Shown piece after piece: positions 25,400-34,437 of a DNA stretch of 64,000 nucleotides. A program made the position numbers and the translations under genes. Origin of the DNA: Microcaldota archaeon (lineage in GTDB: Archaea > Micrarchaeota > Micrarchaeia > Norongarragalinales > SBBD01); assembly GCA_018819225.1 (NCBI GenBank), contig JAHJQN010000008.1:1-64000 (forward strand), given 5' to 3'. Every line of letters begins with the position of its first letter. The first letter of the stretch is position 1. The notes under the pieces were generated by a model. The model made no database searches. It was given only the letters and a program-made list of their open reading frames with translations, and had not been told where the DNA came from.

Positions 25400-26251
25400 A
25401 TGATTCAACAAGGAATGATCCCTCAAATTTTTGGGGATGAAAATACCAAGCAGAACATAATAGAAATATTAAGCCACCGCTGGCCTTTGTGAGCTAAACA
25501 AATATATAGAGAAATTAGAAAAATAAAGCTAATAATTTCGTATCAAGGGGTACATAAAGCATTGACACAACTTGTTGATTCCGGAGTTATCGGAAAAAAA
25601 GATTCAAAATATTTATTGAAATCAAGTTGGCTGATAAATCTAGACGAATATGCATTTATGACAAAAGAAAGATATTCGGGCCGTTCTCCTACGTTAAACC
25701 AGCAAACACAATATCTCACATTTCAAAATATGTTTGAAGTAGATAAATTTCTAATTTCATTCGCAAAAAAAGCAAAAACTAAACAGTCTGAAATACTCTG
25801 TCTCCAGTGGAATCACTTCTGGATTCCGTTATTTTTTCCAAGAGAAGAATATGCCAATATGAAAAAAATTCTTGGAATGTGTCAAACGTATGCTACCACA
25901 GGAAGCAATACAATAATTGATCAATGGTGTGCAGCATTTTGGAAAGAAAAAGGTTTTCATAAAAAAACAGGTGTGAAACCGATCAGTCCTGGAGATGTCG
26001 TCGTTCTTCGAGACACCGTAATTCAAGTGTTTTATCCTTCTCGATTAATTGCGGTTATTGATAAAACATATCAAAAAACTAAGTCGATTTCAAAACTTGA
26101 TGCGAATACGCTTTTCGATAACGTGTTTATTCAAAAAGCGAATATTCCATGTGCAATAATGAGAAACCCAATACTGGCACAGCAATTACGAAACGAGATA
26201 ATAATGGCTACAAAACATAATAACAAATTCAAACGGGATCATAAGGCTTAA
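25400..26251 (+). pseudogene. winged-helix regulator interrupted by an in-frame TGA
   Basis: From the ATG at 25400 the frame reads an N-terminal winged helix that matches the regulator at 31116-31985 (EILSHRWPL-stop-AKQIYREIRK against RVLSKTYPLNAKQIFRAIQK). A single TGA at 25490-25492 breaks it, then it runs open to 26251. A TATA box (TTTATATT, 25360-25367) is present. Downstream of the stop a TTG at 25562 could start a 229-residue product that lacks the first half of the DNA-binding domain. The C-terminal domain (about 200 residues) is conserved with the paralogue. A recent nonsense mutation is the simplest reading; read-through is possible but unproven. Confidence 0.7.
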
Positions 26252-26308
26252 AAAGAAGATTTGGGAGACGTTATACTAGGTGAGAAACCCACCAGAACGT
26301 GAAGCAAC

Positions 26309-26917
26309 ATGCTTAGTACACCGGACTTATATACGTTTCAGAATCTTATTTTCGTACTTGCTTACGCATTTCTCGGTGGCGGCATTAAGTACATCGACCA
26401 AGTGTTCGACGAGAAGATTTTCAACCGCAAGGCCGCGTTCATTTTATCGATTCTTGCAGGATTAATCATGGGATACCTCATTGCAATGGATCCTCCTTCT
26501 GCAACCATTTTTATCGCAATTGTTCTGGGAGTGGCCATCACAAAAAAAATCGATAACATTGCGTTCTATTTAGGGGTTTTGCTTGTTTTGGCTGCTCCAT
26601 TGTTCTTCAGGCTATCGCAGACCGGCACGATTGCGCTCGATATGTTTTCAATATTTTTCCTTACAGTGGCCGCATTAATTGATGAGTGGGGAAATGATGA
26701 AGTCGATCGTTGGAATCGTGTTAATGGGGTTGTGAAAAAGTTCTTTTATTACCGTTTCACGATGAAGATTATGATGGCGGCACTGGTGTTGACGGGTACG
26801 TTCGAGATGATTTACTTGATTGCGTTTCTTGCATTTGATGGCGCATACGGATTCGTGGACTGGTACTCCCAGCGCATGATACGGAACCGTAAAGGGCTCG
26901 CTTATTCTTGGCTTTAG
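26309..26917 (+). CDS. integral membrane protein, unknown function
   Basis: A 202-residue protein with about six membrane segments. Between helices it has charged motifs: KYIDQVFDEKIFNRKAA (residues about 28-44) and DEWGNDEVDRWNRVNG (about 120-135). These Asp-rich loops are faintly like those of the UbiA prenyltransferase superfamily, but the DxxxD spacing is not canonical, so I leave it unnamed. GC content here is closer to the chromosome than in the following genes. It is the first intact gene after the broken regulator. Confidence 0.7.
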   Translation: MLSTPDLYTFQNLIFVLAYAFLGGGIKYIDQVFDEKIFNRKAAFILSILAGLIMGYLIAMDPPSATIFIAIVLGVAITKKIDNIAFYLGVLLVLAAPLFFRLSQTGTIALDMFSIFFLTVAALIDEWGNDEVDRWNRVNGVVKKFFYYRFTMKIMMAALVLTGTFEMIYLIAFLAFDGAYGFVDWYSQRMIRNRKGLAYSWL

Positions 26918-26999
26918 GGGTTTTACCAGCAACTTAGACCGTACGGGGGGGTGCTAAGAAACGAATAAATAGTGCTAATGTGTACTGGCTTCGAGATCC

Positions 27000-27389
27000 A
27001 TGGAGGCTAAGTTCGAACGCATAGTCAAAGTGCTTGAAGACTTATTACGTGAAGAGGACGTGTTAGCCGTTCGAATCGCTTCAGCTTCCGGAGGTAGTAT
27101 TGGTCCACCTCAATCCTTGTTAAAAATTAAGGATATGGGAGTCTGGAATATGGTGAATAATACGGTGAACGAGGCATTCACCATATTCACAAAATTCGGG
27201 CCATACGGAATTGATAAAATGTATTTGGAACTTGGAGAATACGAGATTATTTTCTTTCGAGTAGATCGTCGAACGCTTTTAATTGCTGTTATTCCCACTC
27301 TTGCAAACAAAGGATTGCTAGAAGTTGAAATTGAAAACACGCGTCGAGAAACAATTAATATATTAAAATCATCCGGGCCTGAACAGTAA
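27000..27389 (+). CDS. Roadblock/LC7-domain protein
   Basis: A 129-residue protein whose pattern fits the Roadblock/LC7 fold: a first helix (FERIVKVLEDLLREEDVLAVRIASASGG), a central strand pair (KMYLELGEYEIIFFRVDRRTLLIAVI) and a final helix. In prokaryotes such proteins usually act as dimers on Ras-like GTPases such as MglA; no GTPase is in the window. The stop overlaps the ATG of the FIST gene (TAATG, 27387-27391), so both are translated together. Confidence 0.65.
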   Translation: MEAKFERIVKVLEDLLREEDVLAVRIASASGGSIGPPQSLLKIKDMGVWNMVNNTVNEAFTIFTKFGPYGIDKMYLELGEYEIIFFRVDRRTLLIAVIPTLANKGLLEVEIENTRRETINILKSSGPEQ

Positions 27390-28849
27390 TGCAAAAAGAG
27401 ATGGGACCAGGCAATTTAGAAGATGATCTTACAGAAGAACTAATGGGATCTCAAGCAAAAGAAAAATCAGATTATTCTCTAGATAATTCAGCAACGCATA
27501 AAAATGAAATTAACGGAGTAGGTGTAGGAAAACCAATTATTAAATCAAACTATTCTGAAGAATTTAAAATTAATGAAAAAAATTGTGAAGTTGTTGTTGT
27601 TACAAGTAGAAAATGGAATTCGCAAGAAGCCGGAAAAGATATCGCACTCAAATTAATGGAAAAGCTTGAGCATCAGCCAAAATTCATATTACTTTTTTCA
27701 ACAATTCATTATGAAAATAACGGAGGATTCCAACCCATATTAGATGAAATATATTTACATTTTCCAAACAATGTCAATTTGATAGGGGGCACTATATCGG
27801 GATTTATCAATTCCGACGGAATTTTTTCCAGAGGAATAACTGCGATGGCAGTATATAAAAAAAACATGCAAGTTACTACAGCTATTGGAAAACATACAAA
27901 AAGAACACCTACGTTTGCAGCTAGAGAATGTGCAAAAGCAATAAAAAAAAGGATTCAGACTCCGGATTTTATTTTTTCAATGATACCGGCAGGTACAGTC
28001 CCCCGATTACCATTCATGAAAAGAAGAAGAATTATACCAATTCCAAGTATTGTTAACAAGACAATAATGACAATTATGTCCGGTATTTTTAATTTAGCAG
28101 AATATGGTGTTGGTAGAGAAGACGAAATTCTTGAATCGTTTAGTAAGGAATTTCAAAGGACCAAGGTCGCAGTTGGAAATAGTTACGATAATAATAATTC
28201 GTTCACTAATTATCAATTCAATAATAGAAAAATATATACAACCTCGATGATTGCACTTGCCTTATCAAATGTTTCAGAATCAGATCTAATTCACACAACA
28301 AAGTTTTCATGTAGTAGTCCTACTTTTTCAATAGGAGATATAAATATGAACGGATGCTCCATTGGTTCCATTAATTCAAAGAATAGTTTAGATGAAATCC
28401 TAAGAATTTTAAGTTGGCCAAAAGAATATTTAAATGAAAGGATTTACCGAAAAACATACTATTATCCAGTTGGATATATTGAAAAGGGTTTAGCACATAC
28501 TCATGTAATGGGCTTATTTATTGGAAATCACATAGCCTTTACTCACAAATTAAAAAAGAAAGAAATGTGCATTCTAACTCAGTCAGGGAAAGAATATTAT
28601 GAAGATATCCAGAAGAAAATTTACCAAATAAAAAATAAAAAGAATAAAATATTTCTCGGGGTGTTATGTACATCCCAATTGGAAACTTTGGGAAGTAAAA
28701 ATTTAAAAATTAAAGAAATTTTGGAAAATAAATTCTTCAATAATGGTTTTATAGTTATATTTGCAGGTGGAGAAGGGAGTATTTTAAATGGCAATTATAA
28801 TTATTTAAATTGTTCAGCTGTTTTATCAACAATTGGAATAAATGATTAA
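27389..28849 (+). CDS. FIST-domain sensory protein
   Basis: A 486-residue AT-rich gene product. After a 65-residue polar N-terminus comes a FIST N domain (about residues 70-300): strand FILLFSTIHY, then VNLIGGTISGFINSDGIFSRGITAMAVY, the typical GGT-x-G segment. A FIST C domain follows (about 330-480: GLAHTHVMGLFIGN and VIFAGGEGSILNGN). FIST proteins are intracellular ligand-sensing modules, usually tied to signal-transduction partners. Here the partner candidate is the Roadblock protein encoded just upstream. No kinase or cyclase domain is attached. Confidence 0.75.
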   Translation: MQKEMGPGNLEDDLTEELMGSQAKEKSDYSLDNSATHKNEINGVGVGKPIIKSNYSEEFKINEKNCEVVVVTSRKWNSQEAGKDIALKLMEKLEHQPKFILLFSTIHYENNGGFQPILDEIYLHFPNNVNLIGGTISGFINSDGIFSRGITAMAVYKKNMQVTTAIGKHTKRTPTFAARECAKAIKKRIQTPDFIFSMIPAGTVPRLPFMKRRRIIPIPSIVNKTIMTIMSGIFNLAEYGVGREDEILESFSKEFQRTKVAVGNSYDNNNSFTNYQFNNRKIYTTSMIALALSNVSESDLIHTTKFSCSSPTFSIGDINMNGCSIGSINSKNSLDEILRILSWPKEYLNERIYRKTYYYPVGYIEKGLAHTHVMGLFIGNHIAFTHKLKKKEMCILTQSGKEYYEDIQKKIYQIKNKKNKIFLGVLCTSQLETLGSKNLKIKEILENKFFNNGFIVIFAGGEGSILNGNYNYLNCSAVLSTIGIND

Positions 28850-28851
28850 TT

Positions 28852-30054
28852 ATGGGTAAAAAAATCGTAATTGGAGCTGGATTAACGGGATTAGTTGCAT
28901 CATACTACAATCAGGATGCAATAGTTTACGAAAGCTCCGATAGAATCGGCGGACGGATATTTTCTATCAATGATAACAACAATATTGATATGGGGGCTCA
29001 GTTTTTTTCCGAGTACGATAGAAATATTATGGACTTTATAGATAGTTTAAATTTATCTCATCAGTTAAAAGAATTTCAATTAAAAAATTTTAGTGCAATA
29101 AATCGGGAAAAAAACTTTGAAAGACACTTGACTGATTTCTCTGATGAAGAGAAAATCGAGTTAAAAAAATTTAAAGATATTACAGAAATAATAGAAGAAT
29201 TCGAAAACGATGAATTGATATCATCATATTTCAAGGATTGGTATAACAGACAAGTTGGTAGTGAAGCAGATTGGTTTATTGATGCGCTTATTAGAATGAT
29301 AACTTTTTCAGATTCAACAAAAATATCAGCGATATATGGAATAGCGGTAATTAATAGTTTTTTTGAAACATGCTTCTCTTTTTCAAATGGACTCAGTGAG
29401 ATTATATCAACTATTCACAATATTAGAAGTCACAATATTTACGCTAAAAACCGTATAACTAATTTGAAAATTAAAAAAAGGCATATCACATCAATTAACA
29501 TTAATGGTAAAAAAATGGATATCAATAAAAACGATAAAATCATATCGACTATTCCTGCCCAGGCACTTGAAGACATATTAGAAAATAAGGACGATCAATT
29601 AAATAAAACATTAAAAGAAATTCGATACGTTTCATGTACGACTGCCGTCTTCAATACTAAAAAAACATGCTTTCCAAATACAACTGGATCTGTTTTTCTA
29701 AACACCAAAATTACAGCGGCATATGAAAATAAAAATAAATTTACAATGAATAAATTAGAAAATGAAAACGGAACGATAGTCTCGTTTATTCCAGATTATT
29801 CACATAATGAATATCAAAGTAATAATATTGCTAAAAAAGAATTGATAAATATTTATCCCGATCTCGATAATAATATTACAGAGAGAAATGTGATGCATTG
29901 GAAGTATGGTCTTCCAATATGTTCTCCAAATTTATTTAAAAATCAAAAAATAATTATGGAGTATAAACCAAAGAATTTAGAAATTTGCGGCGATTTCATG
30001 GGGCTTCCATCACTTGATGCATGTGTTGAGACGGTAAGGAAAGTAAACGTTTAA
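28852..30054 (+). CDS. FAD-dependent amine oxidase/desaturase-like protein
   Basis: A 400-residue flavoprotein. The N-terminal Rossmann signature IVIGAGLTGLVA is followed by the second FAD motif VYESSDRIGGRI and DMGAQFF, as in the protoporphyrinogen oxidase / monoamine oxidase / phytoene desaturase group. The C-terminus has the expected FAD-contact CGDFMGLPSLDACVETV. The substrate cannot be told. It starts 3 bases after the FIST stop (same operon) and overlaps the convergent flavoprotein gene by 59 bases at its 3' end. Low GC content. Confidence 0.82.
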   Translation: MGKKIVIGAGLTGLVASYYNQDAIVYESSDRIGGRIFSINDNNNIDMGAQFFSEYDRNIMDFIDSLNLSHQLKEFQLKNFSAINREKNFERHLTDFSDEEKIELKKFKDITEIIEEFENDELISSYFKDWYNRQVGSEADWFIDALIRMITFSDSTKISAIYGIAVINSFFETCFSFSNGLSEIISTIHNIRSHNIYAKNRITNLKIKKRHITSININGKKMDINKNDKIISTIPAQALEDILENKDDQLNKTLKEIRYVSCTTAVFNTKKTCFPNTTGSVFLNTKITAAYENKNKFTMNKLENENGTIVSFIPDYSHNEYQSNNIAKKELINIYPDLDNNITERNVMHWKYGLPICSPNLFKNQKIIMEYKPKNLEICGDFMGLPSLDACVETVRKVNV

Positions 30055-31129
30055 AGAAACTTAAAGACATATCCTCATTCTTCATTTGAACAAACTCAGA
30101 TCTAATTTTTCTAGCGTTTTTATTTTCTTTCAAAATTGGAGTCACCATATTTTTATAAGAAGATAATACAATTGCATTATCGTTAAAATTAGTTGCTATT
30201 GCATTCGCGGAATGATATCCACTATAAATTGCTTGACGAACACCATACCCAAAAAGAGGATCAAGTAAACCTGCAGCATCACCTACAAATAAGACGTTAC
30301 TATTTGAGGTTAACGACGTACATAGCGCTGTAGAGGATCCAGCAACAAATTTTTTATTTTCAACTTTGGCAATCATATTCGCTAAACTATTATTTTTAAT
30401 GAAATTATTAAAATATTCTGACACTGAAATATTTTCTAGTTTGTTTTTTTCAAGAACTATAGATGAAAAACAAATGTCAGGGGTTGAAATAAAATAAAAA
30501 TATCCGCCCGGTAAATAGTTATTATCGAAAAACACATGAGTAGTATTTTCTGGAATATTTAATTTATTTGATATAAAACCATACGCTATAATTGATATCG
30601 GAGGGCAGTTATCAGATTGATTCGTTGAATGAATAAATTTATTAAAAGACGATCGATGACCTTCAGCAATTATAATATATCTTGGATAAATAGTAATTTT
30701 TTTTGAATCATCTTTTTTAATCGATACTCGCTTAACATCGTTACCAATTACTTCGACATTATCAATATTGGAATTTAATAATAAATCGCAACCTCCATCT
30801 TGTGCATTTTTTAATGTAATACTATCAAAAGAATCACTTTCCGAACCTCGTTTAATAAAATAATCCTTAATATCCGATTTTAATGTAAATGAAACTTTCG
30901 GAGAAAACCACTTCGATAACGACGATTCTCCAATTATTGGAAGTCGAAAATCGCGTACGATATCATCAATCAAATAACTTTCAGTGACATCAATTTTTGT
31001 TGGAATATTTAATGCAGGCGATTTACTTTTTTCGATTAATATTGTCGAATAGCCTTTTTTCGATAATACTAGTGAAGCAACGGCCCCAGAAGCTCCACCA
31101 CCAACTACTAATACATCACATTTTATCAA
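29996..31129 (-). CDS. FAD-dependent oxidoreductase of the geranylgeranyl reductase-like group
   Basis: A 377-residue flavoprotein with VLVVGGGASGAVASLVL (dinucleotide fold) and EKSKSP at the start, and the GDAAGLLDPLFGYGVRQAI motif (residues about 290-310) typical of geranylgeranyl reductase and related FAD monooxygenase-like enzymes. Family members hydrogenate isoprenoid chains in archaeal lipids or oxidise aromatic rings; which applies here is not clear. Its start overlaps the upstream winged-helix gene by 14 bases, so it is the second gene of a two-gene operon. It is AT-rich like the rest of the island. Confidence 0.8.
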   Translation of the reverse strand: MIKCDVLVVGGGASGAVASLVLSKKGYSTILIEKSKSPALNIPTKIDVTESYLIDDIVRDFRLPIIGESSLSKWFSPKVSFTLKSDIKDYFIKRGSESDSFDSITLKNAQDGGCDLLLNSNIDNVEVIGNDVKRVSIKKDDSKKITIYPRYIIIAEGHRSSFNKFIHSTNQSDNCPPISIIAYGFISNKLNIPENTTHVFFDNNYLPGGYFYFISTPDICFSSIVLEKNKLENISVSEYFNNFIKNNSLANMIAKVENKKFVAGSSTALCTSLTSNSNVLFVGDAAGLLDPLFGYGVRQAIYSGYHSANAIATNFNDNAIVLSSYKNMVTPILKENKNARKIRSEFVQMKNEDMSLSFFKRLLSLPSQHMHQVMEAP

Positions 31130-31985
31130 ATTTATCTACCAAACCAAATGTAATGGCTTTATCAAAAATATTTTTTGATATATTTCTATTTTTCATTAAA
31201 ATTGCGGTAAGTCCTGAATTCTTTTGAGATATTAAATCATATAATTCAGCCAAATCTTTTCCTTCCAAACTCTTTGTATTTGAATATATGCGATCAAATT
31301 CGAGTATCATTTTTTTTGGAATATAAACTTCAAGAACGTAATCGTCAACAATAAAATAGTCAGGAAATACATCATATTTTAATCCAAATTTAGTTTTTTT
31401 TCCAAACTTTGAAAAAAAGTCAGCTAATAAAAGATCAAGAGGAGTAGTCTTATTACATATTATATAGTGCCGACCTGTCGACATAACATTTTTAAGAATT
31501 TGAAATTGTTCTTGTGAAATATTTACAATTGGCCAAATGTGACGTAGCCAACCTAGCGTTGTTAGATTTTTTTTTGATAAGCTAGTCAAATAGGTTTCCT
31601 GAAGCCCCCAATAACAGTATTGCAAATAGGTATCAAAAGATACTGTTATCGACTCGCCTTCCTGGATATCGGAAAAATGAGGAAGGTTATTACCGGCGTA
31701 CTTCGCCTCAACGTCCTCTCCAAACCGCTTGATTTGCCTCGCCCACTCTAAATCTAAAAGATACGCGCCACCTTCATTCTTTGAAACAATTTTTTTTTCA
31801 ACCAATGACCGAATGGATTTATGAACCGCTTGATACGTCAGATCCGACGACTGCGATTTCTGAATGGCTCTAAAGATCTGCTTCGCATTCAACGGATACG
31901 TCTTTGAAAGAACGCGAATAACCTGAGACCTCGCATCCTTACCCCCCGATATCAGGGGAACCCCATCATCCAACGAAAGCACCAT
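31116..31985 (-). CDS. winged-helix regulator with C-terminal effector-like domain
   Basis: A 289-residue protein. The N-terminal winged helix (about residues 18-75) contains the recognition stretch TYQAVHKSIRSLVEKKIV. The 200-residue C-terminal domain is unnamed and shared with the broken gene at 25400-26251. It heads the operon with the FAD reductase. GC content falls sharply within the gene: the DNA-binding third looks like the chromosome, while the rest is AT-rich. The two paralogues sit at opposite ends of the island, so they may regulate the genes between them. Confidence 0.8.
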   Translation of the reverse strand: MVLSLDDGVPLISGGKDARSQVIRVLSKTYPLNAKQIFRAIQKSQSSDLTYQAVHKSIRSLVEKKIVSKNEGGAYLLDLEWARQIKRFGEDVEAKYAGNNLPHFSDIQEGESITVSFDTYLQYCYWGLQETYLTSLSKKNLTTLGWLRHIWPIVNISQEQFQILKNVMSTGRHYIICNKTTPLDLLLADFFSKFGKKTKFGLKYDVFPDYFIVDDYVLEVYIPKKMILEFDRIYSNTKSLEGKDLAELYDLISQKNSGLTAILMKNRNISKNIFDKAITFGLVDKFDKM

Positions 31986-32068
31986 AACGAGACACCCTAC
32001 GAAATGACCTTCATGCCAACCAAACTAGTAAAAAACAGATAATATAAACTTTTTGTTGATCAAGAGAC

Positions 32069-32620
32069 TTATAACGCTTTGAGCAAGTCTGACTTCGTCA
32101 CGATGCCGTACGGCTTGTCTTTCCTTAAAACGAGGACCGCTTGGGCGTCATGCAATAACGATGCCACCGCCGAAATGGGAGTCGACTCCGAAACCGACGG
32201 AAACGGGTCATCCAACACCTCCGACACCACCATATGCTTCGAATCCAAGTTCCCACGCTCAAACGATTCCACGACTACGCGCTCGGAAAGGCTGCCCACG
32301 ATCCGACCGAAAGCATCTTCCACCGGAAGCTGGGAAAACCCGTTGCGACGCATCTTCGAAACAGCCCGCGAAAGCAGATCCGTCGACTTCACCGAAATAA
32401 TCGGGGAGTGCATCACGTCCCGCGCCTTCTTCTCCGCATGACGCTGCAAGTGATCCAACGTATCCATCACCTGCTTCGCCTTCGAATACGCCGGATCCAC
32501 CCGACCCGCCTCAACCTTGGCCACCAACGACTGCGATACGCGAGACAAACGCGCCAACTCCGACTGCGTCAAACCCAAGCGGCGACGGATACGAAGAATG
32601 GAAGAAAGTTCCGGCAGCAT
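32069..32620 (-). CDS. XRE-type HTH plus paired CBS domain regulator
   Basis: A 183-residue protein. Residues 8-60 are an XRE-like helix-turn-helix (RRRLGLTQSELARLSRVSQS), and residues about 66-183 are two CBS repeats (DVMHSPIISVKSTDLLSRAV and VLDDPFPSVSESTPISAVA). CBS pairs bind adenosyl ligands such as AMP, ATP or S-adenosylmethionine. It is divergent from the S-adenosylmethionine synthetase gene, so ligand-controlled regulation of metK is an attractive inference. Start: a TATA box at 32641-32650 is 26 bases before the ATG, indicating a leaderless transcript. Confidence 0.88.
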   Translation of the reverse strand: MLPELSSILRIRRRLGLTQSELARLSRVSQSLVAKVEAGRVDPAYSKAKQVMDTLDHLQRHAEKKARDVMHSPIISVKSTDLLSRAVSKMRRNGFSQLPVEDAFGRIVGSLSERVVVESFERGNLDSKHMVVSEVLDDPFPSVSESTPISAVASLLHDAQAVLVLRKDKPYGIVTKSDLLKAL

Positions 32621-32640
32621 ACCAATCCAAAGCCAACCGC

Positions 32641-32666
32641 CCTATAAAAATATTCCGAATGGAATA
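32641..32666 (-). promoter_or_regulatory. TATA box and inverted-repeat operator of the HTH-CBS gene
   Basis: On the minus strand TTTTTATAGG (32641-32650) is the TATA box. Directly upstream lies the inverted repeat TATTCC-gaat-GGAATA (32651-32666). A protein bound there would overlap the TFB site of this gene and lie close to the metK promoter on the other strand. Confidence 0.6.
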
Positions 32667-32742
32667 AATTAAGCATAAAATATTAATAACGCAAGGGTTC
32701 AGATAGGGGTATACGGGACAATAGCTCATTGAGGGATACCGA

Positions 32743-33933
32743 ATGGATCGAAACATTAACGTAGAAAAAACACTGCACAAAGCCGTATACGGGGATACGG
32801 AAATCGTCGAACGAAAAGGAATCGGGCACCCCGACAGCCTCTGCGATGGAATCGCCGAGCAAATATCCGTCGCGTTGTGCAAACACTACCAAAAAGAAAC
32901 GGGAACCATATTGCATCACAATACGGATAAAGTGCTACTCAACGCGGGACAAGCGGAGGTACGATTCGGATACGGAAAAATCACGAAACCCATTCACATC
33001 GTACTCAGCGGGAATGCCACGTTTAAAACAGACCAGCACGAAATCGATGTCCCCCACGTGGCGACGAAGACCACGAAAGAATACCTCAATAACGTTTTAC
33101 GGTACTTGGACGTAAAAAACGACGTGGAAATCGACTGTCGGATTGCCAGTGGAAGCGTCGACCTCGCCGAAATATATAAAAGAAAGGGCAAGAAAAGCAG
33201 CAACGATACGAGCTTCGGATGCGGATACGCGCCGCTATCACCCCTCGAACAAAAAGTGTTGAGCATCGAAAGGCATTTGAACTCTAAAGAATTCAAGCAA
33301 CGCGTTCCCGCAAGCGGGGAAGACGTGAAGGTCATGGGCCTGCGAAAAAATAACCGATTGCGCGTCACCATCGCCGCAGCCGTCGTCGGAAGCCAAGTCG
33401 CCCATCTGGAAGCCTATCAGGACGTGATGGCAAGAGTCAAAGAAGAAGCTCATAAAATCGCCGGGGACGGAGATACCGAAATTGTGGTGAACACGGGCGA
33501 CGACTACGAAAAACAGTCCGTGTTCATTACCGCGACCGGTACCTCGGCAGAACACGGAGACCCCGGAGAAGTCGGCAGAGGCAATCGAGTCAATGGGCTC
33601 ATCACCCCGTTCAAACCCATGAGCCTGGAAGCCGCTGCCGGAAAAAATCCGGTGACGCATATCGGAAAAATCTACAATATTGCAAGCATGTTGCTCGCAA
33701 ACCAAATCGTGAAAGAAAATACGGAAGTCGAGTTCTGTGAAGTGTATTTGCTATCACAGATCGGAAGCCCCGTGGACCAACCCAAAGCAGCCGACGTGCA
33801 AATCCGCACGAAGCTCGAAGGCGCCGAATATGACACGCTGAAGAAACGCATCGGAGACCTCGTAGACCATCATCTCGAAACCATCGAAGAGACCACGACG
33901 CTCATCATCAATCAAAAGGTCAGCGTGTTCTAG
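32743..33933 (+). CDS. S-adenosylmethionine synthetase, archaeal type
   Basis: A 396-residue enzyme that makes S-adenosylmethionine from methionine and ATP. It belongs to the archaeal family, distinct in sequence from bacterial MetK; it shows ERKGIGHPDSLCDGIAE near the N-terminus and GDPGEVGRGNRVNGLI and QIGSPVDQP later, all characteristic. Length is usual. A predicted start near 32705 leaves a short leader of about 40 bases. It is divergent from the HTH-CBS regulator. Confidence 0.96.
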   Translation: MDRNINVEKTLHKAVYGDTEIVERKGIGHPDSLCDGIAEQISVALCKHYQKETGTILHHNTDKVLLNAGQAEVRFGYGKITKPIHIVLSGNATFKTDQHEIDVPHVATKTTKEYLNNVLRYLDVKNDVEIDCRIASGSVDLAEIYKRKGKKSSNDTSFGCGYAPLSPLEQKVLSIERHLNSKEFKQRVPASGEDVKVMGLRKNNRLRVTIAAAVVGSQVAHLEAYQDVMARVKEEAHKIAGDGDTEIVVNTGDDYEKQSVFITATGTSAEHGDPGEVGRGNRVNGLITPFKPMSLEAAAGKNPVTHIGKIYNIASMLLANQIVKENTEVEFCEVYLLSQIGSPVDQPKAADVQIRTKLEGAEYDTLKKRIGDLVDHHLETIEETTTLIINQKVSVF

Positions 33934-33976
33934 ACCGGGCACCAACGCTTTTAAAAGAACCGCGCCTAATTCGCGA

Positions 33977-34435
33977 ATGGTTATTGAACAAATCGTTGCC
34001 CCATACGTTTGGCACATCAACTTGTTCATTGCCACCCTACTATCCGCAAGCATCGTCCCCCTGCCGTCCGAACCCGCCATCATCCTGACCATGAAATTCC
34101 TGGATCCCATCACCGTATTCATCATCGCCATGCTGGGCTCCACGCTCGGAAGCATCACGAACTACTACATCGGAGCCAAAGGCATCCGGAACATGATCAT
34201 CACGAGGCACGATGGTTACGAGAAACGAGCGCACGAACTCGTCGACCAATACGGGTTCACCATGCTCCTGATCTTCCCTTGGATTCCATTCGTCGGGGAC
34301 CCCATCCTCATCGTCGCCGGCGTACTGCGAATGAACTTCGAGCGATTCATGACCTGGATCATCATTGCGAGAGCCATTAAAATCATTGCCATCATCATGG
34401 TCGGCCCACCCATACTCGACTTTCTCGGCATCTGA
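33977..34435 (+). CDS. DedA/VTT-family membrane protein (YqaA-like)
   Basis: A 152-residue polytopic protein with the VTT-domain pattern: an early LPSEPAI turn, the GSTLGSITNYYIGAKG re-entrant segment (residues about 54-70), and a conserved WIPFVGDP loop (about 103-110). Family members are thought to act as lipid scramblases or proton-coupled transporters. It is short and resembles YqaA. It lies 43 bases after metK and may share its transcript. It is convergent with the lipoprotein gene, with only 2 bases between stops. Confidence 0.82.
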   Translation: MVIEQIVAPYVWHINLFIATLLSASIVPLPSEPAIILTMKFLDPITVFIIAMLGSTLGSITNYYIGAKGIRNMIITRHDGYEKRAHELVDQYGFTMLLIFPWIPFVGDPILIVAGVLRMNFERFMTWIIIARAIKIIAIIMVGPPILDFLGI

Positions 34436-34437
34436 CG

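Noticed and set aside
32690..32742. A SAM riboswitch in the metK leader
   Set aside because: The leader is only about 40 bases and shows no SAM riboswitch consensus.
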